Source: Panulirus ornatus (Eukaryota > Arthropoda > Malacostraca > Decapoda > Palinuridae). From it: DNA of 64,000 nt. A program made the translations under genes and the position numbers. Positions 1-8,869 of this stretch are shown here, piece by piece. Positions within the stretch are counted from its first letter, which is position 1, and every line of letters starts with the position of its first letter. A model generated the notes under the pieces. That model did not search any database and was not told the DNA's origin. It was given only the letters and a program-made list of their open reading frames with translations. The stretch spans positions 10,627,703 to 10,691,702 of the forward strand of contig NC_092255.1 in assembly GCF_036320965.1 (NCBI RefSeq), written 5' to 3'.

Positions 1-1766
1 AGGAGGTAAATAAAGTGCGTAAGACAAGGGAGCAAATAGGAACTTCAGTGAAGGGCGCAAATGGGGAGGTGATAACAAGTAGTGGTGATGTGAGAAGGAG
101 ATGGAGTGAGTATTTCGAAGGTTTGTTGAATGTGTTTGATGATAGAGTGGCAGATATAGTGTGTTTTGGTCGAGGTGGTGTGCAAAGTGAGAGGGTTAGG
201 GAAAATGATTTGGTAAACAGAGAAGAGGTAGTGAAAGCTTTGCGGAAGATGAAAGCCGGCAAGGCAGCAGGTTTGGATGGCATTGCAGTGGAATTTATTA
301 AAAAAGGGGGTGACTGTATTATTGACTGGTTGGTAAGGTTATTTAATGTATGTATGACTCATGGTGAGGTGTCTGAGGATTGGCGGAATGCGTGCATAGT
401 GCCATTGTACAAAGGCAAAGGGGATAAGAGTGAGTGCTCAAATTACAGAGGTATAAGTTTGTTGAGTATTCCTGGTAAATTATATGGGAGGGTATTGATT
501 GAGAGGGTGAAGGCATGTACAGAGCATCAGATTGGGGAAGAGCAGTGTGATTTCAGAAGTGGTAGAGGATGTGTGGATCAGGTGTTTGCTTTGAAGAATG
601 TATGTGAGAAATACTTAGAAAAGCAAATGGATTTGTATGTAGCTTTTATGGATCTGGAGAAGGCATATGATAGAGTTGATAGAGATGCTCTGTGGAAGGT
701 ATTAAGAATATATGGTGTGGGAGGAAAGTTGTTAGAAGCAGTGAAAAGTTTTTATCGAGGATGTAAGGCATGTGTACGTGTAGGAAGAGAGGAAAGTGAT
801 TGGTTCTCAGTGAATGTAGGTTTGCGGCAGGGGTGTGTGATGTCTCCATGGTTGTTTAATTTGTTTATGGATGGGGTTGTTAGGGAGGTAAATGCAAGAG
901 TTTTGGAAAGAGGGGCAAGTATGAAGTATGTTGGGGATGAGAGAGCTTGGGAAGTGAGTCAGTTGTTGTTCGCTGATGACACAGCGCTGGTGGCTGATTC
1001 ATGTGTGAAACTGCAGAAGCTGGTGACTGAGTTTGGTAAAGTGTGTGGAAGAAGAAAGTTAAGAGTAAATGTGAATAAGAGCAAGGTTATTAGGTACAGT
1101 AGGGTTGAGGGTCAAGTCAATTGGGAGGTGAGTTTGAATGGAGAAAAACTGGAGGAAGTGAAGTGTTTTAGATATCTGGGAGTGGATCTGGCAGCGGATG
1201 GAACCATGGAAGCGGAAGTGGATCATAGGGTGGGGGAGGGGGCGAAAATTCTGGGGGCCTTGAAGAATATGTGGAAGTCGAGAACATTATCTCGGAAAGC
1301 AAAAATGGGTATGTTTTAAGGAATAGTGGTTCCAACAATGTTGTATGGTTGCGAGGCGTGGGCTATGGATAGAGTTGTGCGCAGGAGGATGTATGTGTTG
1401 GAAATGAGATATTTGAGGACAATGTGTGGTTTGAGGTGGTTTGATGGAGTGAGTAACGTAAGGGTAAGAGAGATGTGTGGAAATAAAAAGAGTGTGGTTG
1501 ATAGAGCAGAAGAGGGTGTTTTGAAGTGGTTTGGGCACATGAAGAGGATGAGTGAGGAAAGATTGACCAAGAGGATATATGTGTCGGAGGTGGAGGGAAC
1601 AAGGAGAAGAGGGAGACCAAATTGGAGGTGGAAAGATGGAGTGAAAAATATTTTGTGTGATCGGGGCCTGAACATGCAGGAGGGTGAAAGGAGGGCAAGG
1701 AATAGAGTGAATTGGGAGCGATGTGGTATACCGGGGCTGACGTGCTGTCAGTGGATTGAATCAAGG
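1..1766 (+). pseudogene. RTE-like LINE copy 1, reverse transcriptase region, 5' end outside window
   Basis: This is the C-terminal part of a non-LTR retrotransposon polyprotein, the enzyme that copies element RNA into DNA at a nicked target. The frame is open from base 3, so the GTG at 15 is not a real start and the protein continues off the left edge. Visible reverse-transcriptase motifs are the palm Asp box LEKAYDRVD (about 654-680), GLRQGC-MSPWLFN (about 820-860) and FADD (969-980). The thumb and C-terminal region follows, including YLGVDLAADG, LYGCEAW and the RRRGRPNWRW stretch near 1600-1630. The copy is dead: a GAA codon present in copy 2 reads TAA at 1317-1319, and the same frame then resumes from 1320 onward. 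It is cut at CATG (1767-1770), where the inverted copy begins. Assignment to the RTE group rests on motif style, not on a search. Confidence 0.85.
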
Positions 1767-3442
1767 CATGTTCAGGCCCCGATCACACAAAATCTTTTTC
1801 ACTCAATCTTTCCACCTCCAATTTGGTCTCCCTCTTCTCCTCGTTCCCTCCACCTCCGACACATATATCCTCTTGGTCAATCTTTCCTCACTCATTCTCT
1901 CCATGTGCCCAAACCACTTCAAAACACCCTCTTCTGCTCTCTCAACCACGCTCTTTTTATTTCCACACATCTCTCTTACCCTTACGTTACTCACTCGATC
2001 AAACCACCTCACACCACACATTGTCCTCAAACATCTCATTTCCAGCACATCCATCCTCCTGCGCACAACTCTATCCATAGCCCACGCCTCGCAACCATAC
2101 AACATTGTTGGAACCACTATTCCTTCAAACATACCCATTTTTGCTTTCCGAGATAATGTTCTCGACTTCCACACATTCTTCAAGGCCCCCAGAATTTTCG
2201 CCCCCTCCCCCACCCTATGATCCACTTCCGCTTCCATGGTTCCATCCGCTGCCAGATCCACTCCCAGATATCTAAAACACTTCACTTCCTCCACTTTTTC
2301 TCCATTCAAACTCACCTCCCAATTGACTTGACCCTCAACCCTACTGTACCTAATAACCTTGCTCTTATTCACATTTACTCTTAACTTTCTTCTTCCACAC
2401 ACTTTACCAAACTCAGTCACCAGCTTCTGCAGTTTCTCACATGAATCAGCCACCAGCGCTGTATCATCAGCGAACAACAACTGACTCACTTCCCAAGCTC
2501 TCTCATCCCCAACAGACTTCATACTTGCCCCTCTTTCCAAAACTCTTGCATTTACCTCCCTAACAACCCCATCCATAAACAAATTAAACAACCATGGAGA
2601 CATCACACACCCCTGCCGCAAACCTACATTCACTGAGAACCAATCACTTTCCTCTCTTCCTACACGTACACATGCCTTACATCCTCGATAAAAACTTTTC
2701 ACTGCTTCTAACAACTTTCCTCCCACACCATATATTCTTAATACCTTCCACAGAGCATCTCTATCAACTCTATCATATGCCTTCTCCAGATCCATAAATG
2801 CTACATACAAATCCATTTGCTTTTCTAAGTATTTCTCACATACATTCTTCAAAGCAAACACCTGATCCACACATCCTCTACCACTTCTGAAACCACACTG
2901 CTCTTCCCCAATCTGATGCTCTGTACATGCCTTCACCCTCTCAATCAATACCCTCCCATATAATTTACCAGGAATACTCAACAAACTTATACCTCTGTAA
3001 TTTGAGCACTCACTCTTATCCCCTTTGCCTTTGTACAATGGCACTATGCACGCATTCCGCCAATCCTCAGGCACCTCACCATGAGTCATACATACATTAA
3101 ATAACCTTACCAACCAGTCAACAATACAGTCACCCCCTTTTTTAATAAATTCCACTGCAATACCATCCAAACCTGCTGCCTTGCCGGCTTTCATCTTCCG
3201 CAAAGCTTTCACTACCTCTTCTCTGTTTACCAAATCATTTTCCCTAACCCTCTCACTTTGCACACCACCTCGACCAAAACACACTATATCTGCCACTCTA
3301 TCATCAAACACATTCAACAAACCTTCAAAATACTCACTCCATCTCCTTCTCACATCACCACTACTTGTTATCACCTCCCCATTTGCGTCCTTCACTGAAG
3401 TTCCCATTTGCTCCCTTGTCTTACGCACTTTATTTACCTCCT
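1..3442. repeat. Imperfect palindrome made by two tail-to-tail LINE copies
   Basis: Arm 1 (1-1676) is matched by the reverse complement in arm 2 (1767-3442), with a 90-bp spacer (1677-1766). Coordinates sum to 3443 at both ends and at the reverse-transcriptase FADD site in the middle, so there is no net insertion or deletion over 1.68 kb. The arms differ by scattered substitutions; I counted roughly 16 amino-acid differences over about 550 codons. The arm is cut by the window edge and may continue to the left. The join lies on the 4-bp palindrome CATG, present both at the arm 1 turning point (1673-1676) and at the break (1767-1770). Confidence 0.9.
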
Positions 3443-3707
3443 TCCAGAACATCTTTTTATTCTCCCCAAAATTTAATGATACTCTCTCACCCCAACTCTC
3501 ATTTGCCCTTTTTTTCACCTCTTGCACCTTTCTCTTGACCTCCTGTCTCTTTCTTTTATACATCTCCCACTCAATTGCATTTTTTCCCTGCAAAAATCGT
3601 CCAAATGCCTCTCTCTTCTCTTTCACTAATACTCTTACTTCTTCATCCCACCACTCACTACCCTTTCTAATCAACCCACCTCCCACTCTTCTCATGCCAC
3701 AAGCATC
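1767..3707 (-). pseudogene. RTE-like LINE copy 2, reverse transcriptase part
   Basis: This is the reverse-transcriptase half of the second, better preserved copy. The long open stretch is 630 codons (3695 down to 1803). From the 3695 start, the catalytic Asp of motif A is at residue 302 (MDLEKAYDRV, about 301-310). Motif B (GLRQGCVMSPWLFN) follows, and FADD is at 408-411. An N-terminal linker rich in Lys, Arg and Glu precedes the fingers, and the C-terminal part carries GRPNWRWKD. The frame ends at a TGA (1803-1805) where copy 1 has GGA, so the last segment is lost by a nonsense change. The upstream endonuclease frame is joined to it by a one-base shift at 3708-3712. Its 3' end is missing because the sequence turns into copy 1 at CATG. 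A single polyprotein is expected for this element type, so the initiating ATG at 3695 is probably not real. Confidence 0.85.
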
Positions 3708-4658
3708 TTTTTGCGCAATCCATCACTGATTCCCTAAATACATCCCATTCCTCCCCCACTCCCCTTGCTTCCATTGTTCTCACCTTTTTCCATTCTGTAC
3801 TCAGTCTCTCCTGGTACTTCCTCACACAGGTCTCCTTCTCAAGCTCACTTACTCTCACCACCCTCTTCACCCCAACATTCACTCTTCTTTTCTGAAAACC
3901 CATACAGATCTTCACCTTAGCCTCCACAAGATAATGATCAGACATCCCTCCAGTTGCACCTCTCAGCACATTAACATCCAAAAGTCTCTCTTTCGCACGC
4001 CTGTCAATTAACACGTAATCCAATAACGCTCTCTGGCCATCTCTCCTACTTACATAAGTATGCTTATGTATATCTCGCTTTTTAAACCAGGTATTCCCAA
4101 TCATCAGTACTTTTTCAGCACATAAATCTACAAGCTCTTCACCATTTCCATTTACAACACTGAACACCCCATGTATACCAATTATTCCCTCAACTGCCAC
4201 ATTACTCACCTTTGCATTCAAATCACCCATCACTATAACCCGGTCTCGTGCATCAAAACCACTAACACACTCATTCAGCTGCTCCCAAAACACTTGCCTC
4301 TCTTGATCTTTCTTCTCATGCCCAGGTGCATATGCACCAATAATCACCCACCTCTCTCCATCAACTTTCAGTTTTACCCATATTAATCGAGAATTTACTT
4401 TCTTACACTCTATCTCATACTCCCACAACTCCTGTTTCAGGAGTATTGCTACTCCTTCCCTTGCTCTTGTCCTCTCACTAACCCCTGACTTTACTCCCCA
4501 GACATTCCCAAACCACTCTTCCCCTTTACCCTTGAGCTTCGTTTCACTCAGAGCCAAAACATCCAGGTTCCTTTCCTCAAACATACTACCTATCTCTCCT
4601 TTTTTCACATCTTGGTTACATCCACACACTTTTAGGCACCCCACTCTGAGCCTTCGAG
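3667..4658 (-). pseudogene. RTE-like LINE copy 2, apurinic-type endonuclease part
   Basis: This is the N-terminal endonuclease domain that nicks target DNA to prime reverse transcription. Read leftwards on the minus strand, the recognisable motifs are LALSETKLKG (about 4530-4560), IGAYAPG (about 4320-4340), GDLNAKV (about 4209-4230), LDYVLIDRRA (about 4000-4025) and MSDHYLVEAKV (about 3915-3947). These contain the Glu, Asp-Asn and Asp-His residues of the EEP/AP-endonuclease fold. The open frame formally runs on to 4833, but its first 60 or so residues are translated (TA)n and have no coding meaning, so I begin at the first domain-like residues (LRVGCL). The frame leaves the reverse-transcriptase frame at an A run (TTTTT at 3708-3712 on plus), best explained by one extra A, and stops at 3667. 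The proteins it most resembles are those often labelled CFDP2-like, which are retrotransposon-derived. Confidence 0.85.
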
Positions 4659-4685
4659 GAGGCTGAGCACTCCCCGCGTGACTCC

Positions 4686-5038
<353 letters not shown>

Positions 5039-5062
5039 TATATATATATATATATATATATA
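5039..5062. repeat. (TA)n microsatellite, 24 bp
   Basis: A short TA run follows the A/G-rich tail of the dispersed repeat and joins directly to the truncated LINE copy 3. It may be part of that repeat's 3' tail. Confidence 0.9.
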
Positions 5063-5961
5063 GGGTGTTTTGTTCGCGGCGGTGTGCGAAGTGAGAGGGT
5101 TATGGAAAATGATTTGGGAAACAGAGAGGAGGTAGGAAGAGCTTTGCAGAAGATGAAAACCGACAAGGCTTTTATTAAAAAAGGGGGTGACTGTATTGTT
5201 GACTGGTTGGTAAGGATGTTTAATGTATGTGCCTGAGGATTGGCGAAATGCATGAATAGTGCTATTGTACAAAGGCTAAGGGATAAAGGTGAGTGACCAA
5301 ATTACAGACTTATGAGTTTGTTGAGTATTCCTGGGAAATTATACGGGAGGGTATTGAGCGAGAGGTTGATGGCATGTACAGAGCATTAGATTGGGCAAGA
5401 GCAGTGTGGTTTCAGAAGCGGTAGAAGATGTGTGGATTAGGTGTTTGCTTTGAAAAATGTATGTTAAGAAATACTTAGAAAAGCAAATGGATTTGTATGT
5501 AGCATTTATGGATCTGGAACAGGCATGTGATATAGCTGATGAAGATGCTCTGTGTAAGGTATTAAGAATATATGGTGTTTTAGGCAAGTTGTTAGTAACA
5601 GTGAAAGTTTTTATCGAGGATCTAAGGTATGAGTAAGAAGAGTGGAAAGTGTTTGGTTTTCAGTGAATGTCGGTTTGTGGCAAGGGTGCGTGATGTCTCC
5701 ATGGTTGTTTAATTTGTTTAAGGATGGATTTGTTGGGGAGGTTAATGCGAGAGTTTTGGAGAGAGGGGCAAGTATGCAGTCTGTTGTGGATGGGAGAGCT
5801 TAGGAAATGAGTCAGTTGTTGTTCGCTGATGATACAGCGCTGGTGGCTGATTCGGATGAGAAAATGTAGAAAGTGGTGACTGATTCTGGTAAAGTGTGTG
5901 AAAAAAGAAAGTTGAGAGTAAATGAATGGGAGCTAGGTTATTAAGTACAGAAGGGTTGAGG
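5063..5961 (+). pseudogene. RTE-like LINE copy 3, heavily decayed reverse transcriptase fragment
   Basis: This copy aligns by eye with about 161-1111 of copy 1, starting at GTGTTTTG and ending at AGGGTTGAGGG. It has lost about 54 bases in total. One loss, near 5168, removes the Ala-Gly-Leu-Asp-Gly segment of the reverse transcriptase, and another near 5230 removes the stretch before the Glu-Asp-Trp motif. Several single-base indels and in-frame stops are visible, for example TTAGGTG at about 5437 where copy 1 has ATCAGGTG. The FADD site is still readable at 5822-5833. It is far more diverged than copies 1 and 2 are from each other, so it is an older insertion. Its right end is cut by the satellite and its left end by the TA tract. 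Confidence 0.85.
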
Positions 5962-6664
5962 GACATGAATGTAGAATTGGAAACAAAGTTCGCTTAATTT
6001 AACCTCCTCTCTGCAAAAAGAGGGCCTTGAACTGGTCTCTTCTAGGCTTATTTATGCAAGCCTTCTACCCAACCATCTATCCAGTGATCCACCTACATGC
6101 ACCTACCTACACTCTTAAAGTCACATACTGATCATTAAGATGTGTATGGCTGCATGCATGTACAAATGGAAACAAATTTCGCTTAATCTAACCTCCACTC
6201 TGTAAGAAGAAAGGGCTTCAACGGGTCTCTCCTAGGCTTATTTATGCAAACCTGCATAGATAGCACCTATCTACAGTCCTAAAAGCTGCCTGCATATACA
6301 AATGGATACAAAATTCGCTTACTTTATCCTCCACTCTGCAAAAATAGGGTTTTGAACGGGTTCTTCCTTGGCTTATTTAAGCAAATATGCTCCCCAACCA
6401 TCTATCCAATATTCCTCCAACACGCACCTACCTACACTCTTAAACGTACATACTGATCCATTGAGATATGTATAGCTGTATGCATGTACAAATGGAAACA
6501 AATTTCGCTTAATTTTACCTCCAATCTGAAAAAAAGGGTCTTGAACGGGTCTCTCTAGGTTTTTGTATGCAAGCCTACTACCCACTCCAGAAATCCAGTA
6601 ATACAACAACATGCACCTACCTACACTCTAAACGCACATACCGATCCATGGCTTTCATGTATGT

Positions 6665-6808
6665 ACAAATGGAAAGAAAATTCGTTTATTTTAACCTACA
6701 CTCTGCAAAAAGAGGGGCTTATTTATGCAATCCTGCTACCCAAACATCTATCTAGTATTCCACCTACACTCTTAAAAGCACATACTGATCCAATGAGATA
6801 TGTATGGT
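6665..6808 (+). repeat. A-like precursor monomer inside the edge block
   Basis: This shortened monomer carries features of the A monomer of the later higher-order unit: AACCTACACTCTGC in place of AACCTCCACTCTGC, ACCCAAACATC in place of ACCCAACCATC, AGTATTCC in place of AGTAATCC, and GATCCAATGAG. It lies in the simple block, so it may resemble the ancestor of monomer A or be a stray copy of it. Confidence 0.5.
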
Positions 6809-7997
6809 ACAAATTGAAAAAAAATTCGCTTAATTTAACCTCTACTCAGGATTCAACGGGTCTCTCCTAGGCTTATTTATCAAAGCCTCCTACCCAATCC
6901 ATTAATCCACCAACACGCACCTGCCTACACTCTTCAAGCACATACTGATCACTTCGTTTAATTTAACCTGCACTCTGCAAAAAGAGGGGCTTGAATGGGT
7001 CTCTCCTAGGCTTATTTATACCCACTCTTAAAAGCACATTGAGATATGTATGGCTGCATGCATGCAAAATTTGATTCGCTTAATTTGACTTCCATTTTGC
7101 AAAACAAAGGACCTGAACGGGTGTCTCCTATGGTGGATGCTCCCCAAACATCCACCAACACCCACCTACCTAAACTCTTAAAAGCACATACTGATCCATT
7201 GAGATATGTATGGCTCCATGCATGTACAAATGGGAACAAAATTCGCTTAATTTACCTCCAGTTTGCAAAAAGAGGGCCTTGAACGTGGCTCTCCTAGGCT
7301 TACTTATGTAAGACAGCTACCCAACCATCTATCCAGTAATCCACCAACACGCACCTACCTAAACTCTTAAAAACACATACTTATCAATTGAGAAATCTAA
7401 GGCTGCAAGCATATACAAATGGAAACAATATTCGCCTAATTTAACCTCCACTCTGCAAAAAGAGGGTGTAGAACGGGTCTCTCCTAGGCTTATTTATGCA
7501 AGCCTGCTACCCAACAACACGCATCTACCTACACTCTTAAAAGCACATACTGATCCATTGAGATATGCATGGCTGCATGCATGTACAAATAGAAACAAAA
7601 TTCCCAAAATTTATCCTCCACTCTGCAAAAAGAGCGGCTCCTAGGCTATTTATGCAAACCTATTATCTATCCAAAAATCCAACAACACGAACCTACCTAC
7701 ACTCTTAAAAGCACATACTGATCCATTGATATATGTATGGCTGCATGCATTTACAAATGGAAACAAAATTTGCTTAATTTACCCTCCACTCTGCGAGAAG
7801 AGGGGCTTGAACAGGTTTCTCTTAGGCTTTTTTCAGCAAGCCTGCTTCCCACTCCATTAATCCAGTAATCCAACAACACACACCTACATACACTTTTAAA
7901 AGCACATACTGATCCATTGATCCAACACGTATGGAGTGGGAATTGCAAAATGCAAAAAGAGGGGCTTGAACTGGTCTCTCCTGGCCTTATTTATGCA

Positions 7998-8069
7998 AGA
8001 ATGAAGAAGAAAAGTAGGAAGAAAAAGAAGAAAAAACAAAGAATGAAGAAGAAAAGAAGAATGAAGAAT
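7998..8069 (+). repeat. Purine-rich GAA/GAAAA tract replacing part of a monomer
   Basis: A 72-bp tract of G and A with only a few T and one C, built of repeated GAATGAAGAAGAAAAG-like blocks. It interrupts a monomer after ATTTATGCAAG and resumes at CCACCAACACG, replacing the middle of that monomer. It is not present in any other monomer or unit. Confidence 0.85.
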
Positions 8070-8869
8070 CCACCAACACGCGCCTACCTACACTCTTAAA
8101 ATCACATACTGATCCAATGAGATATGTATGGCTGCAGGTATATACAAATGGAAACAAAATTCACAAACACGCATTACAGATCCATTGAGATATGTATGTC
8201 TGCATGCATGAACAGATGGAAACCAAATTCGCTTATCTTAACCTCCACTCTGCAAAAAGAGGTGCTTGAACGTTTGTCTCCTAGGCTTATTTATGCAAGA
8301 GTGCTACCCAAACAATCTATCCAGTAATCCACCTACACTCTTAAAAGCACATACTGATCCATTGAGAAATCTATCGTTGCATGCATGTACAAACGGAAAC
8401 AAAATTCGCTTAATTTAACCTCCACTCTGCAAAAAGAGGGGCTTGACCTGGTCTTTCCTAGGCTTATTTATGCAAGCCTGCTACCCAACATGAACCTACC
8501 TATACTCTTAAAATCACATACTGATCATTTAGATACATATCTAAACGATCAGGGTATGGCTGCATGCTTGTACAAATGGAAACAAAATTCGCTCAATTCA
8601 ACCTCCACTCTGTAAAAAGAGGGGCTTGAACGGGTCTCTCCAAGGCTTATTTATAGAACCTGCTACCCAACCAGTAATCCAGCAACACGCACCTACCTAC
8701 AGTCCTAAAAGAACATACATATCCAGTGAGATATGTATGGTCGCATGCATGTACAAATGGAAACAAAATTCGCTTTGCAAAAAGAGGGGCTTGAACTGGT
8801 CTCTCCTACCCTTATTTATGCTACCACGCACATACTTGCACTCTTAAAAGCATATACATGTACATGTAC

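Larger units (their letters stand above)
5962..8867 (+). repeat. Satellite edge block: simple tandem of divergent monomers of about 190 bp
   Basis: About 20 full or shortened monomers in direct orientation, with starts marked by the recurring ACAAATGGAAAC motif near 5974, 6163, 6299, 6490, 6664, 6808, 7224, 7413, 7583, 7752, 8211, 8389, 8570, 8751 and 8868. Shortened or damaged copies begin near 6955, 7062, 7930 and 8138. Each full monomer carries, in order, a TTCGCTTAATTTAACCTCC-type stretch, CTCTGCAAAAAGAGGGGCTT, GAACGGGTCTCTCCTAGGCT, ATTTATGCAAGCCTGCTACC, a CACGCACCTACCTACACTCT stretch, GCACATACTGATCCATTGAG, and ATATGTATGGCTGCATGCAT. Bases 5962-5973 are the junction with LINE copy 3. No S block is present. 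Copies differ from each other far more than the units to the right do, as expected at a satellite edge. Confidence 0.9.

Noticed and set aside
15..17. GTG at 15 as start of the copy 1 coding region
   Set aside because: The frame is open to base 3 and the matching part of copy 2 is internal to a longer protein, so the gene is cut by the window edge.
646..2797. Antisense open frames across the LINE copies (for example minus 646-849 and its mirror plus 2594-2797)
   Set aside because: They lie opposite the reverse-transcriptase frame and are mirrored only because the region is palindromic.
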